NCBI GenBank assembly: GCA_019359355.1
Contig: JAHHHM010000003.1
Coordinates: 248,001 to 312,000, forward strand
Direction: 5' to 3'
DNA from: Microcoleus vaginatus WJT46-NPBG5
GTDB lineage: Bacteria > Cyanobacteriota > Cyanobacteriia > Cyanobacteriales > Oscillatoriaceae
DNA: 64,000 nucleotides
Shown: piece after piece, positions 25,875 through 35,274 of the stretch
Position numbering within the stretch: the first letter of the stretch is position 1
Layout of the letters: every line of letters starts with the position of its first letter
Notes under the pieces: generated by a model
The model's input: the letters and a program-made list of their open reading frames with translations, nothing else
Told to the model about the DNA's origin: nothing
Database searches by the model: none
Translations under genes and position numbers: made by a program

Positions 25875-27320
25875 ATGAAAGTCACCCAGGAAAAGCTTCC
25901 AGCTAGCCAAGTTGGCCTAGAAATCGAAATTCCCCCAGAAATGTCTACAAAGACCTACGAGCGGGTCATTCAAGACCTCAGCCGCACAGCGAATATTCCT
26001 GGGTTTCGCAAAGGCAAGGTTCCGCGCCAGATATTGCTTCAGCGCTTAGGAACCACACGCATCAAAGCCGCTACTTTGGAAGACTTGATTCAAAATGGCC
26101 TGGAAGCAGCCATCAAGCAGGAATCGATTCCAGCGATCGGCAACTATCAACTCCTCACGTCCTTCGAGGAATTGATTACCCAGTTTAAACCCGGAGAGCC
26201 GCTAACCTACAAAGCCACAGTGGATGTAGAGCCGGCGGTGCAGGTGAGTGACTACAAAGGATTGAGCGTACAGGCTGAAGAAGTCAAGCCTGATTCTAGC
26301 CAAGTCGATAAGTTTCTAGAACAGCGCCGAGGCGAACAGGCTACCCTAATTCCGGTAGAAGGGCGACCGGCACAGCAGGGAGATATGGCAGTCGTTGACT
26401 ATAGTGCACGGTTTGCCAGTGACTCTGCGGAGGAAGCCACCGAAGAAGTTCCAGGAGCGCAAGCAACCGACTTTCAAGTGGAATTGGTAGAAGGCAAGTT
26501 TATTCCCGGCTTCATCGAAGGTATCTTTGGCATGAATCTGGGAGAAACCAAAGAAGTCACCGTTAAGTTTCCGGACGATTACACCCGCGAAGACCTGGCC
26601 GGCAGATCTACGATTTTCACCATTACCCTGCAAGACCTCAAAGAAAAAGAACTGCCCCCATTGGATGATGACTTCGCCCAAGAAGTCAGCGAGTTCCAAA
26701 CCTTAGCAGAACTGCGAGAATCGGTCGAGTCCAAATATAAAGAGGATGCCGATAAGGAAACAAAAGCTAACAAAGAGCAAGCCTTGCTCAAGGAGCTTTT
26801 AAATCACGTAGAAATGGAAATTCCGGAAACGCTGATTGAGCGAGAAGTTGAGTACCTGCTCAAGCAAATGGCCATCCAACTCGGAAATTATGGCCTAGAT
26901 GTTAAGCAGCTATATAGTGAAGAAAACCTGCCCCAGATGCGGGAGCGTTCACGTCCGGAAGCGATTGAGCGCATCAAACAGGCTCGTGCTCTGCAAGAAA
27001 TTGCCAAGCTAGAATCAATCGAACCGACAGATGCAGAGATTGATACCCGGATCGAAGAAGTGGTGGCCCAGCTTGCCGGTCAGTCCATTGATCCAGTCAG
27101 GGTGCGCGATTTTGTCCAAGCAGAGCTACAGCGAGAAAAAACCCTCGAATGGCTGGCAGAAAATGCGAACATCGAACTGCTGCCAGAAGGTTCTTTAACG
27201 AAAAAAGATGAGGCCGAACTTGAGGAAGAAGCAACGGCTAAGGCATCAGAGCAAATTCTTGAAGCTGAAGTGACTCAAGTGGATGAGCCGGCTGTATCAT
27301 CTTCTGGAGAGCCAACCTAA
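25875..27320 (+). CDS. tig: Trigger factor, ribosome-associated chaperone/prolyl isomerase
   Basis: Trigger factor binds nascent chains at the ribosome exit. I start it at ATG 25875 (MKVTQEKLPASQVG), giving 481 residues; the frame extends upstream without family similarity. The ribosome-binding signature GFRKGKVPRQIL is at about residues 44-55. The FKBP-like isomerase domain is around 165-245 (GDMAVVDYSARF, FIPGFIEGIFGMNLGETKEV), followed by the helical substrate-binding domain with paired arms. An acidic Glu/Ala-rich tail ends the protein. clpP and clpX follow on the same strand, linking folding to degradation. Confidence 0.95.
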   Translation: MKVTQEKLPASQVGLEIEIPPEMSTKTYERVIQDLSRTANIPGFRKGKVPRQILLQRLGTTRIKAATLEDLIQNGLEAAIKQESIPAIGNYQLLTSFEELITQFKPGEPLTYKATVDVEPAVQVSDYKGLSVQAEEVKPDSSQVDKFLEQRRGEQATLIPVEGRPAQQGDMAVVDYSARFASDSAEEATEEVPGAQATDFQVELVEGKFIPGFIEGIFGMNLGETKEVTVKFPDDYTREDLAGRSTIFTITLQDLKEKELPPLDDDFAQEVSEFQTLAELRESVESKYKEDADKETKANKEQALLKELLNHVEMEIPETLIEREVEYLLKQMAIQLGNYGLDVKQLYSEENLPQMRERSRPEAIERIKQARALQEIAKLESIEPTDAEIDTRIEEVVAQLAGQSIDPVRVRDFVQAELQREKTLEWLAENANIELLPEGSLTKKDEAELEEEATAKASEQILEAEVTQVDEPAVSSSGEPT

Positions 27321-27525
27321 AGCCGGTGATTCCCGGCAAGCTTTGCCCTTAAGCAAGAGCGAGTCGCGGGATTTGTGAGCCATTTGGGCATTTTTCCCGA
27401 AACAAACCGGCAGAGTCCATCTAGCTGCGGCATAATGGTGACAGATACCAGAGGCAGTCGTTGCTGCCATCTGGAAAATTCCCTTAACAGCTAGATGCTA
27501 AATTGCACGCTTTGAGTTAACTCCT

Positions 27526-28209
27526 ATGCTTGTATCTCAGTCCCAAAATGACCCATTTATCAACTTGAGTCGCTTGGAGATTCGCTCCGGCGCAGATGCT
27601 GTCCTCCCTATGGTGGTGGAACAGTCCGGCGTGGGGGAACGGGCGTTTGATATTTACTCACGGCTGCTGCGCGAGAGAATCGTGTTTCTGGGAACGCCAA
27701 TTGACGATGCCGTGGCCGACTCAATTGTGGCGCAGTTGTTGTATCTAGAAGCTGAAGACTCAGAAAAAGATATTCAGATATACATCAACTCTCCGGGTGG
27801 CTCGGTTTATGCCGGCATGGCAATTTACGACACCATGCAACAGATTCGCCCCGATGTGGTGACCATTTGTTTTGGTCAGGCAGCAAGCATGGGGGCGTTT
27901 CTGCTCTGTGGGGGAACCAAGGGCAAACGGATGTCTTTGCCCAGCGCCCGGATCATGATTCACCAACCCCTCGGCGGTGCTCAAGGGCAAGCGATTGATA
28001 TCGAAATTCAAGCCAAAGAAATTCTATATATCAAACGCAATCTCAATGAGTTGCTGGCCATGCACACGGGTCAGCCTGTTGAAAAACTAGAAGTCGATAC
28101 CGAGCGCGACTACTATATGTCGGCTTTTGAGGCCAAAGATTATGGCCTGATTGACCAGGTGGTAACAAAGCAGAGCCTTCCCATCCCCGGAGAGGCTGTT
28201 AGCGCATAG
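27526..28209 (+). CDS. clpP: ATP-dependent Clp protease proteolytic subunit
   Basis: This 227-residue serine peptidase forms the ClpP barrel. The catalytic serine is in [12 protein letters not shown] and the histidine in [15 protein letters not shown]; the aspartate lies in the following helical part. [20 protein letters not shown] and [13 protein letters not shown] are family hallmarks. The N-terminal roughly 30 residues ([20 protein letters not shown]) are longer than in E. coli ClpP and may be trimmed. No clear Shine-Dalgarno element precedes the ATG. clpX starts 15 bases after the stop, so the two are translated from one transcript. Confidence 0.96.
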   Translation: MLVSQSQNDPFINLSRLEIRSGADAVLPMVVEQSGVGERAFDIYSRLLRERIVFLGTPIDDAVADSIVAQLLYLEAEDSEKDIQIYINSPGGSVYAGMAIYDTMQQIRPDVVTICFGQAASMGAFLLCGGTKGKRMSLPSARIMIHQPLGGAQGQAIDIEIQAKEILYIKRNLNELLAMHTGQPVEKLEVDTERDYYMSAFEAKDYGLIDQVVTKQSLPIPGEAVSA

Positions 28210-28224
28210 AAATGAGAGGCAGAT

Positions 28225-29565
28225 ATGTCCAAGTATGACTCCCATCTAAAATGTTCCTTTTGTGGCAAGTCTCAGGAGCAAGTCCGCAAGTTGATTGCCG
28301 GTCCGGGAGTCTACATTTGCGATGAATGCGTAGACCTGTGCAATGAAATCTTAGACGAAGAGCTGTTTGATGCCGGCTCTGCGACTCCCCAACCGACCCC
28401 GCGTTCTGAACCGCCTCAGAAGCGGCGAGCTCGTTCTGCGAATTTATCGCTGAATCAAATTCCTAAGCCAAGAGAAATTAAGAAATATCTCGACGAACAC
28501 GTGATTGGCCAAGATGAAGCGAAAAAGGTGCTTTCAGTGGCGGTTTACAACCACTACAAGCGTTTGAGCTTTGCCCAATCCAAAGTTAACGGGAAAGCCG
28601 CGCCTGACGATACGGTGGAGCTGCAAAAGTCTAATATTTTGCTGATGGGTCCCACCGGCTGCGGCAAAACGCTCTTGGCTCAAACCTTAGCAGATATTCT
28701 TGACGTTCCCTTTGCCGTCGCGGATGCCACAACGCTGACAGAAGCAGGGTACGTTGGGGAAGATGTGGAAAATATTCTGCTGCGGCTGCTGCAAGTCGCA
28801 GACTTGGATGTAGAAGAGGCCCAACGCGGGATTATCTACATTGATGAAATCGACAAGATTGCTCGTAAGAGCGAAAATCCCTCAATCACGCGGGATGTCT
28901 CCGGCGAAGGCGTACAGCAAGCACTGCTGAAAATGCTGGAAGGCACCATCGCTAATGTCCCACCCCAAGGAGGACGCAAGCACCCCTATCAAGATTGCAT
29001 TCAGATAGACACAAGCAATATCCTGTTTGTCTGCGGGGGCGCATTTGTGGGGCTGGATAAAGTGGTTGAACAGCGCATCGGGAAAAAATCAATGGGCTTT
29101 GTTCAACCTGGAGAAAGTCAGCCCAAGGAAAAACGCGCAACAGATATTCTCAAACAACTGGAACCCGATGACTTGGTGAAGTTTGGCATGATTCCAGAGT
29201 TCATCGGGCGGGTGCCGATGGTGGCGGTGGTGGAACCGCTGGATGAGGAAGCCCTCATGGCAATCTTGACTCAACCGCGCAATGCCCTCGTGAAGCAGTA
29301 CCAAAAGCTGCTGAAGATGGACAACGTGCAGTTAGAGTTTAAGGCAGAGGCAATTCGGGCGATCGCGCAAGAAGCTTACCGCCGCAAAACCGGCGCACGG
29401 GCGCTGCGGGGCATCGTGGAAGAGTTGATGCTTGATGTGATGTACGAGTTGCCTTCGCGCAAGGATGTATCACGCTGTATGATTACGCGAGAAATGGTAG
29501 AGAAGCGCTCAACAGCGGAACTTTTGGTACATCCCTCTTCGCTGCCTAAGCCAGAATCAGCTTAA
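28225..29565 (+). CDS. clpX: ATP-dependent Clp protease ATPase subunit ClpX
   Basis: The AAA+ unfoldase has 446 residues and feeds substrates to ClpP. An N-terminal C4 zinc domain ([18 protein letters not shown]) is followed by a short Pro-rich spacer, [21 protein letters not shown], Walker [16 protein letters not shown], the pore loop [10 protein letters not shown], Walker [11 protein letters not shown], and the sensor-2 region [13 protein letters not shown]. The ClpP-contacting loop lies around [12 protein letters not shown]. Length and order are standard. RBS GAGAGGCAG lies just before ATG 28225, and the gene is coupled to clpP. Confidence 0.97.
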   Translation: MSKYDSHLKCSFCGKSQEQVRKLIAGPGVYICDECVDLCNEILDEELFDAGSATPQPTPRSEPPQKRRARSANLSLNQIPKPREIKKYLDEHVIGQDEAKKVLSVAVYNHYKRLSFAQSKVNGKAAPDDTVELQKSNILLMGPTGCGKTLLAQTLADILDVPFAVADATTLTEAGYVGEDVENILLRLLQVADLDVEEAQRGIIYIDEIDKIARKSENPSITRDVSGEGVQQALLKMLEGTIANVPPQGGRKHPYQDCIQIDTSNILFVCGGAFVGLDKVVEQRIGKKSMGFVQPGESQPKEKRATDILKQLEPDDLVKFGMIPEFIGRVPMVAVVEPLDEEALMAILTQPRNALVKQYQKLLKMDNVQLEFKAEAIRAIAQEAYRRKTGARALRGIVEELMLDVMYELPSRKDVSRCMITREMVEKRSTAELLVHPSSLPKPESA

Positions 29566-29657
29566 AATGGAGCATTGGGAATAGGGCTAAGGTGAGATTG
29601 CTTCGCTACGCTCTACACTCAATGCTTCATACTTTATTCGCAACAAGCACTTTCAGG

Positions 29658-30512
29658 ATGCCCTACATTCAGGTTCGCGGCGTCGAACATTACTACGAAT
29701 GGGTTAAATCACCGGCAGCTTCAGAAAACAAGCCGGTGATGATTTTTATGCACGGATGGGCCGGCTCGGCTCGTTACTGGGAAACAACGGCAAAGGCACT
29801 CGCTGATGAATTTGATTGCCTGCTTTATGATATGCGCGGGTTTGGGCGTTCCAAGTTGCCGCAGCAGCAGCCTCAGCCGCAGACGCAGGAAGAATTAGAT
29901 TATGAAATGGAAAGCTATGCAGAGGACTTGCTGGGGTTGCTAGATGCTTTGCAGCTACAGCGAGTCTATCTCAACGCTCATTCAATGGGAGCGTCTGTGG
30001 CGACGCTGTTTCTCAACCGCTATCCAGAACGAGTGGAACGAGCGATTCTAACGTGCAGCGGGGTTTTTGAGTACGAAGAAAAGGCATTTAAGGCATTTCA
30101 TAAATTTGGCGGCTATGTGGTCAAATTTCGCCCGAAATGGCTGGTTAACATTCCCTTTGCAGATCGGATGTTTATGGCGCGGTTCCTTCGTCGGAGTATT
30201 GCCGGCAACCTGAGGCGCGCTTTCATGGAAGATTTTCTGGAGGCGGATTATGCGGCGGCGATGGGTACAATTTTCACCTCGGTGAGTGAGAAAGCCTCCC
30301 TGGTAATGCCGCAAGAATTTGCTCAATTGAAAGTGCCAACGCTGCTGGTAGCCGGTGAGTATGACCAAATTATCCCAGCAGAAATGGGCCGGCACGCAGC
30401 CTCACTCAGTGATAAAGTTGAGTTTGCCTTGATTCGAGAAACCGCTCACTTTCCGATGCTTGAAGATCCGGCGACTTATTTAAAGTTGGTGCGAGAGTTT
30501 TTAGTAAGTTAG
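29658..30512 (+). CDS. Alpha/beta-fold hydrolase
   Basis: From ATG 29658 the product has 284 residues; a GTG at 29592 would add 22 residues without family likeness. The fold is shown by the oxyanion strand VMIFMHGWAGSARYW, the nucleophile elbow NAHSMGASVAT with Ser as nucleophile, the late aspartate in LLVAGEYDQIIP, and the histidine in RETAHFPMLEDP. All three triad residues are present. A cap region with LRRSIAGNLRRAF lies between. The substrate is unknown. It follows clpX by about 90 bases and could be read through from the clp operon. Confidence 0.85.
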   Translation: MPYIQVRGVEHYYEWVKSPAASENKPVMIFMHGWAGSARYWETTAKALADEFDCLLYDMRGFGRSKLPQQQPQPQTQEELDYEMESYAEDLLGLLDALQLQRVYLNAHSMGASVATLFLNRYPERVERAILTCSGVFEYEEKAFKAFHKFGGYVVKFRPKWLVNIPFADRMFMARFLRRSIAGNLRRAFMEDFLEADYAAAMGTIFTSVSEKASLVMPQEFAQLKVPTLLVAGEYDQIIPAEMGRHAASLSDKVEFALIRETAHFPMLEDPATYLKLVREFLVS

Positions 30513-30517
30513 GGAAA

Positions 30518-30558
30518 AAAACCGGAACGTAGACAGTGCCGGCTTTTTGGGCAAATGG
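30518..30558 (+). terminator. Possible terminator after the hydrolase gene
   Basis: AAAAAACCGG and CCGGCTTTTT flank a short loop just downstream of the hydrolase stop. The complementary A and T runs around a CCGG stem resemble a bidirectional terminator. The stem is short. Confidence 0.4.
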
Positions 30559-30707
30559 GGTGCCGGTTTGGCAAAATTATTCCCCTCGCGCATCTTTTAC
30601 TGTCAGCTAACTCTGACTTTGATAGTCCAAGATGCCGCTAAAATCAACCCATTAGGGCAGGAGAAACTTGCCCAGTGAGATAAAACATAAACAAAGGGGA
30701 AACACTT

Positions 30708-31445
30708 ATGGGTGCAGACTCATCCCAAGAAATGGATCTGTCAAATTCTAATACTTTTAAAAACTTAGAAGCAGCCTTCGCCGGCGAATCAATGGCGAAT
30801 CGGAAGTATCTATTTTTTGCAGAAGTTGCCCGTCAATTAGGGTTTGGAGAGATATCCAAGTTATTCAAGGAAACAGCAGCGCAAGAAACAGAACACGCGT
30901 TTGCCCACTTTTCTTTGTTGCATCCAGAACTCGCTGTACAAGATCCAGCCGGCTTATCTGATGCCCAAAAGCACGAAATTATGGTTCGCTGTCTTTCCCT
31001 AGCAGTTGAGGGCGAGACGTATGAATACAAGACAATGTATCCGGATTTTGCAGCAGATGCTGAGCGAGATCGCGACAGTGGCGCGGCAGACGAATTTAAA
31101 GCTCAAGCAGCGGAATCTGCAGAGCACGCAAAGATGTTTCGGCAAGCAGCTCAACGTTTTGGCTTGCTCAAACACATAGAGCAATTCCATGCAGAGCGTT
31201 ACACTGAAGCGCTACAAGAATTAGAGGGAGAAAAGCCGGCACCGAGAGTTGTCAGCGACAACCCAGCTACCAGTCGCTGGATCTGCAAAAAGTGCAGCAT
31301 GATTTACGATCCGGCTGTTGGCGATCCAGATTCAGGAATTGCTGCCGGCACACCTTTTGAAGAGATTCCAGAAGATTGGGTTTGCCCGATTTGCGGTGCT
31401 ACTAAAAAGATGTTTGCGCTCATGGAAGAGAAGGCAGCAGCATAA
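30708..31445 (+). CDS. Rubrerythrin
   Basis: This non-haem diiron peroxidase has 245 residues. The N-terminal ferritin-like four-helix domain contains the diiron ligands in FAGESMANRKY, ETAAQETEHA and the repeated AAESAEHAKMF. The C-terminal rubredoxin domain carries the FeS4 site in CKKCSMIYDPAVGDPDSG and CPICGATKK. Rubrerythrins reduce hydrogen peroxide in the cytosol. AAGGGG stands before ATG 30708. The gene appears monocistronic; a MITE-like element lies 46 bases after its stop. Confidence 0.94.
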   Translation: MGADSSQEMDLSNSNTFKNLEAAFAGESMANRKYLFFAEVARQLGFGEISKLFKETAAQETEHAFAHFSLLHPELAVQDPAGLSDAQKHEIMVRCLSLAVEGETYEYKTMYPDFAADAERDRDSGAADEFKAQAAESAEHAKMFRQAAQRFGLLKHIEQFHAERYTEALQELEGEKPAPRVVSDNPATSRWICKKCSMIYDPAVGDPDSGIAAGTPFEEIPEDWVCPICGATKKMFALMEEKAAA

Positions 31446-31490
31446 TTAAAAGGTCAAAAAAACAATTTCTCTTTGTAAGGGGGAATTTTA

Positions 31491-31598
31491 GGTGCATCCC
31501 AGATTTGCAAAGATATTAGTAGTGGGAGCATTTTGCTGCTACAGATGACAGCACGGGCAAGATGCCCCCACTCCAAATTGACAAAAATGGGATGCACC
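31491..31598. mobile_element. MITE-like palindromic element, copy 2
   Basis: This 108-bp relative of the element at 20897 has ends GGTGCATCCC and GGGATGCACC, perfect 10-bp terminal inverted repeats. It keeps the GTGGGAGCAT and GGGCAAGATGCCC arms, though the first hairpin is partly decayed. It lies in the 711-base gap between rubrerythrin and rca, which holds no gene that I can support. Confidence 0.75.
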
Positions 31599-31964
31599 CG
31601 TTATTTTGTCTGCTCTTTCTTCTTTGGTTAGCTGCAACTTTTTAAAATTTAATCGCGTATGAAAAGAAAATAATGCTGTTTTAATAAATAATTAAACTAA
31701 AAAGCAGAAAGTCAAATTGTTAGATTAAAATCATTTTTCCCTAAATAAGCTGTTGAAGAGATCGACATAAAATAGAATTTTATCCCATTTTGTATTAATG
31801 ATTTTATTGCTAAATCCCCCACAAGGGGGAAGGAATTACGTCGTATCCTGTACGTGTAGGTCACTCGCGTTTGTATGAGTTCCATAAGCGCAGATAATAT
31901 CTGAAGTGCTTAATCGCTTATCAAGTAGATTAAGTAAAGCCGAGGCCGGTTATACCTTTCTTTG

Positions 31965-31988
31965 ATAGAGGTTATTGATTGCCTCTAT
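31965..31988 (+). promoter_or_regulatory. Small hairpin upstream of rca
   Basis: ATAGAGG and CCTCTAT form a 7-bp stem about 170 bases before the Rubisco activase start, in an AT-rich region. It may be leader structure; no promoter elements could be fixed. Confidence 0.25.
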
Positions 31989-32156
31989 ACCATTTATTTA
32001 TCCAGACCCTTGAGTTCGCTTTTTTCGTAGCGTCTACCTTCGCGTTTTGCTGCTGTGGGTTGGTATCGGTTATTAAGAAAAATTCTACAAAACTGTCGTT
32101 TTGTCATAAAATCTTAACAATAAGGGAAATCAGAGCGAACGCTAAAAATTAAACCA

Positions 32157-33575
32157 ATGACGTATTACATTTCTCCCCGTTTTTTAGATAAAGTTGCGGT
32201 TCACATCACCAAAAACTTCTTAGACCTTCCGAAAGTACGAGTTCCACTGATTCTCGGCATTCACGGACGCAAGGGAGAGGGCAAAACCTTTCAATGCGAA
32301 CAAATTTTCCAAAGGATGGGCATTGAAGTCATTCATATGTCTGCCGGCGAGTTGGAAAGTCCAGATGCGGGAGATCCATCACGTTTAGTTCGCCTGCGCT
32401 ATCGGGAAGCAGCAGAGTTAATTAAAGTGCGCGGCAAAATGTGCGTACTAATGATTAACGATTTGGATGCCGGTGCGGGGCGGTTTGACTCAACCACGCA
32501 ATACACGGTGAACACACAGATGGTGAACGGCACCCTGATGAACATTGCCGATAACCCCACCAATGTGCAACTCCCTGGCAGTTATGATTCTACGCCTCTA
32601 CACCGTGTCCCCATTCTTGTCACCGGCAACGACTTTTCCACCCTATATGAGCCGTTGATTCGGGATGGCCGGATGGAAAAATTCTACTGGGAACCAGACA
32701 GAGATGACCGAATTGGTATCGTTTCCGGTATTTTTGAGCAAGATGAACTTTCTCGCAAAGACGTTGAAAAACTTGTTGATACATTTCCCAATCAAGCGAT
32801 TGATTTCTACGGTGCGTTGCGGGCGCGGCTTTATGATGAGCAAATCCGAGAATTTATTTACAAAATAGGAATTGAGCGGATTTCCTCGCGTGTAGCAAAT
32901 AGTTCTGAAGGCAAGCCACAATTTCCTAAACCAGATTTCAGTTTGTCTCGCTTAATCGAATTTGGTAATTTGATGAGCCAGGAACAGCAACGGGTGCTGA
33001 AAACAGGGCTGGCAAAAGAATATAATCAAGTCTTGCGCTCAAATAATCAGGCGGCAAATCAACCGCCAAATCAATCGGGAAATCAACCCTCATCTTATCA
33101 ACCGGCAAATCAATCGGGAAATCAACCCTCATCTTATCAACCGCCAAATCAATCGAGAAATCAATCCTCATCTTATCAACCGACAAATCAACTATCATCA
33201 ACCGAAAGGGAAGCCCAAAAGGCAGTTGATCGCAATGAGATAGCAAATGATCCAACTCATGTTGCAGCTTACCAGCAGGTGACCCACACCGGCAACGGTC
33301 ATAATTCGCAACTCAGTACAGAAGTGATGGAACAGCTGCAACAAATTGTGCGGGGTGGCTATCGCCTTGGCATTGAGTATGTGGATCAGCGTCGGTTCCG
33401 GACAAATTCTTGGATAAGTTGTGCTTCAATTCCAGCTAATCAAGAGTCGGAAGCGATTTCAGCATTGGAAGCTTGCTTGCATGAGCATAGTGGGGATTAT
33501 GTGCGGGTAATTGGGATTGAACCGAATAGCAAGCGCCGCGTTGTTGAATCAATTATTCATCGCCCAAAAAGCTAG
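32157..33575 (+). CDS. rca: Rubisco activase with small-subunit-like C-terminal domain
   Basis: The AAA+ protein has 472 residues and removes inhibitory sugar phosphates from Rubisco. Residues 1-290 match the activase core: SPRFLDKVAVHITKNFLD, Walker A GIHGRKGEGKTF, LMINDLDAGAGR, VPILVTGNDFSTLYEPLIRDG and GRMEKFYW. A Gln/Asn/Ser/Pro linker (about 300-350) with a tandem repeat leads to a roughly 90-residue SSUL domain (LSTEVMEQLQQIVRGGYRLG, YVDQRRFRTNSW, YVRVIGIEP). SSUL modules bind Rubisco and place such proteins in carboxysomes. The gene is not next to rbcLS here. A hairpin follows the stop. Confidence 0.95.
   Translation: MTYYISPRFLDKVAVHITKNFLDLPKVRVPLILGIHGRKGEGKTFQCEQIFQRMGIEVIHMSAGELESPDAGDPSRLVRLRYREAAELIKVRGKMCVLMINDLDAGAGRFDSTTQYTVNTQMVNGTLMNIADNPTNVQLPGSYDSTPLHRVPILVTGNDFSTLYEPLIRDGRMEKFYWEPDRDDRIGIVSGIFEQDELSRKDVEKLVDTFPNQAIDFYGALRARLYDEQIREFIYKIGIERISSRVANSSEGKPQFPKPDFSLSRLIEFGNLMSQEQQRVLKTGLAKEYNQVLRSNNQAANQPPNQSGNQPSSYQPANQSGNQPSSYQPPNQSRNQSSSYQPTNQLSSTEREAQKAVDRNEIANDPTHVAAYQQVTHTGNGHNSQLSTEVMEQLQQIVRGGYRLGIEYVDQRRFRTNSWISCASIPANQESEAISALEACLHEHSGDYVRVIGIEPNSKRRVVESIIHRPKS
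33060..33176 (+). repeat. 39-bp tandem repeat (3 units plus partial) in the rca linker
   Basis: Units start at 33060, 33099 and 33138, each encoding 13 residues of the form QP(P/A)NQSGNQPSSY, followed by a decayed fourth unit. Units differ at only a few bases. Copy number can change without frame loss. Confidence 0.9.
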
Positions 33576-33593
33576 TAAAAAGTAAAACGAGTT

Positions 33594-33619
33594 CATTCCC
33601 AGGCGCTTGCCTGGGAATG
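33594..33619. repeat. Perfect 11-bp-stem palindrome downstream of rca
   Basis: CATTCCCAGGC and its exact complement surround the tetraloop GCTT. It lies between convergent rca and the LigT-like gene. It lacks a T-run, and similar CCCAGGC palindromes recur in cyanobacterial genomes. It could still end or stabilise transcripts. Confidence 0.7.
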
Positions 33620-33652
33620 GCTGATGTGAAGCTAAAAGGCGTTATGTCTGCA

Positions 33653-34216
33653 CTAAGAAGCCGGTTGAAATGGAAACTCGCTATGGATATTCCACTGCCT
33701 GCCATCATGAATTAGCAGCGTCAGATTGCCGGCTGTAAACTCAAAATGCAGTTCTCGAGCTTCAAATTCTGGCCAAGCGGCTTTGAAGTTTTGCCGGCTC
33801 AAGTCTCTAAACGCAACCGTCATGTGCGGCGCATAAGGACGCTGTTTTGATTTGGGATCTGTAATACCTAAAGTGGTTTCTAAATGGGTCATTAAGTCGG
33901 CTTGCAAAGTTAGCAAGGCCGGCGTTTTTATAACATTAACGTAGATGACGCGGGGCACAAAGGCACCAAAGCCCAAGAGCGTAATCGGAACAGAAGCGTA
34001 TTTAGTTGCAAATTCACTCAAACACGCCTCCAGCACCGGCACCTCCTCAATCAGCCATTCAAAGGGCGGTTGCAGCGTGATATGGGGCGGAGATTTAAAC
34101 GCAGCGCGACTGCTGTAGTGATCAGCAAAGTATTGCTTGATACCGTTGACTTGGGTTCTAATGTCTTTGGGTGGCAGAAGCGCAATGAAGTAGCGACTTT
34201 TAGACTTGTCCATCAC
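33653..34216 (-). CDS. 2'-5' RNA ligase / cyclic phosphodiesterase family protein
   Basis: The product has 187 residues of the 2H phosphoesterase superfamily. The two defining H-x-T/S-h motifs are PHITLQPPFEW at about 60 and PHMTVAFRDLS at about 140. Both histidines and threonines are intact, so activity on 2',3'-cyclic phosphates or 2'-5' linkages is plausible. The start YFIALLPPKDIR is typical. It is divergent from the YCII gene, with only 27 bases between starts, so the two share a promoter region. Confidence 0.88.
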   Translation of the reverse strand: MMDKSKSRYFIALLPPKDIRTQVNGIKQYFADHYSSRAAFKSPPHITLQPPFEWLIEEVPVLEACLSEFATKYASVPITLLGFGAFVPRVIYVNVIKTPALLTLQADLMTHLETTLGITDPKSKQRPYAPHMTVAFRDLSRQNFKAAWPEFEARELHFEFTAGNLTLLIHDGRQWNIHSEFPFQPAS

Positions 34217-34243
34217 TAATCCCCACTAATCACTACTAATACG

Positions 34244-34510
34244 ATGCCTTGGTTTGTCAAGATTGAGGAAGGAATTGTCGATAAATCTACATTTGACCAG
34301 TATGTGCCGGCGCATAAGGCTTATGTCCGAGACTTAATTGAGAAGGGACATAAGGCACGAACCGGCTACTGGGCGAGGCGTGGCGGCGGAATGCTACTGT
34401 TTGAGGCAGCGTCCAAGGAAGAAGCCCACGCGCTGGTTTCCCAAGATCCCTTGGTGCAAAATGGCTGCGTTAAATATGACATTTACGAATGGTGCGTAGT
34501 CGTAGAGTAA
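34244..34510 (+). CDS. YCII-related domain protein
   Basis: This 88-residue single-domain protein has a ferredoxin-like fold. Family features are MPWFVKIEEGIVDKSTFDQY, PAHKAYVRDLIEKGH, a glycine-rich strand GYWARRGGGMLLFEA, EEAHALVSQDPLVQNG and a terminal YEWCVVVE. A His in the PAHKAYV segment corresponds to the conserved active-site candidate of YciI proteins. The biochemical role is unknown. It ends about 20 bases before the SRP RNA gene. Confidence 0.85.
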   Translation: MPWFVKIEEGIVDKSTFDQYVPAHKAYVRDLIEKGHKARTGYWARRGGGMLLFEAASKEEAHALVSQDPLVQNGCVKYDIYEWCVVVE

Positions 34511-34520
34511 ACAGTTATGT

Positions 34521-34526
34521 TATAGT
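34521..34526 (+). promoter_or_regulatory. -10 element of the SRP RNA gene
   Basis: TATAGT lies about seven bases before the predicted RNA 5' end at 34533, right after the YCII stop. No clear -35 hexamer was identified. Confidence 0.5.
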
Positions 34527-34532
34527 GTTATT

Positions 34533-34626
34533 GGCTCGGACTCATGCGATCGCAACGCCTAAATCTTGTCAGGACCGGAAGGTAGCAGCAACACGGGATG
34601 CTTGTGGTAGGCGTGGACTCCGGGTC
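34533..34626 (+). ncRNA. ffs: Signal recognition particle RNA, small (4.5S) type
   Basis: The conserved Ffh-binding domain is visible as GTCAGGACCGGAAGGTAGCA, with the apical GGAA tetraloop and the asymmetric AGCAGC-side internal loop. The distal arms pair: ACGCCTA with TAGGCGT, and GGCTCGGACTC with GACTCCGGGTC allowing G-U pairs. The length is about 94 bases, without an Alu domain. A HIP1 octamer GCGATCGC lies in the 5' arm near 34547. A T-run directly after the stem serves as terminator. Confidence 0.92.
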
Positions 34627-34639
34627 ACTTTTTTTTTAC
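34627..34639 (+). terminator. T-run ending the SRP RNA gene
   Basis: The closing stem of the RNA is followed by a run of ten T residues, which with the stem makes an intrinsic terminator. Confidence 0.7.
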
Positions 34640-34724
34640 GCCTTGAGTCCAGTGGGCAATCAGCCAGCTTTAACTTTATGCTGGAATCATCAGATACTTG
34701 TGTTCTCAAGGAGCCTCACTAGCA

Positions 34725-35093
34725 ATGGCTGGTTTAGGAGATATTGTTCAAAAGGCTTTTTACCTCGGCGTTGGGCTGGCTTCGTATGCCGGCGAGAGAG
34801 CCGGCAGCACGTTGAGTCAGCTGCGAACTCAAGCTCAAAAGCTTGCAGATGAAATGGTTGAGCGCGGCGAGATGACAGCAGAAGAAGCCCGCAAGTTTGT
34901 TGATGATATGGTGAATAAGGCGCAACAGCAGCCATCCGGCGGAACAGCCACGAAAGAAGGGCCGACTGAGCCAAGACGGATCGAGATCCTCGATGAAGAG
35001 GAACCATCAACATCGGAAACGAAAAAGGCAGATCACCTGCGTGATCAGGTACAAGCTTTGCAGGAAGAGTTGCGCCGGCTACAGCGCGAGTAG
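34725..35093 (+). CDS. Phasin-like small helical protein
   Basis: From ATG 34725 (AAGGAG 11 bases upstream) the product has 122 residues. Residues 1-70 form amphipathic helices, GLGDIVQKAFYLGVGLASYAG then LADEMVERGEMTAEEARKFV, the pattern of polyhydroxyalkanoate-granule/phasin-like proteins. A Gly/Thr/Pro-rich acidic spacer follows, then a short C-terminal coiled coil (LRDQVQALQEELRRLQ). Phasins coat storage granules, but the helical pattern alone does not prove that. A strong hairpin terminator follows. A TTG at 34698 is a less likely start. Confidence 0.72.
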   Translation: MAGLGDIVQKAFYLGVGLASYAGERAGSTLSQLRTQAQKLADEMVERGEMTAEEARKFVDDMVNKAQQQPSGGTATKEGPTEPRRIEILDEEEPSTSETKKADHLRDQVQALQEELRRLQRE

Positions 35094-35204
35094 AATCACA
35101 CAACAGAGTCGGTGGTGTCTTCCTTGGAAGAGATTACAGAGTGTGAAGATGAGTGCAGCAATTCACTCCATATTCCCCAATCAGGGATCACAATGGAGAA
35201 AGAA

Positions 35205-35242
35205 GTGCAGGATTCCCGCTTTGCGGAGTAACCTGCACTTTT
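35205..35242 (+). terminator. Rho-independent terminator after the phasin-like gene
   Basis: GTGCAGG pairs with CCTGCAC, with an inner CCGC/GCGG stem, followed by TTTTATGATGTTTTTT. It separates the phasin-like gene from the next gene. Confidence 0.75.
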
Positions 35243-35274
35243 ATGATGTTTTTTAAGAGCAAGCTTACACGCCA

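Noticed and set aside
33594-33619. Palindrome after rca as a classical terminator
   Set aside because: The stem is perfect but no T-run follows on either strand, so it is listed as a repeat.
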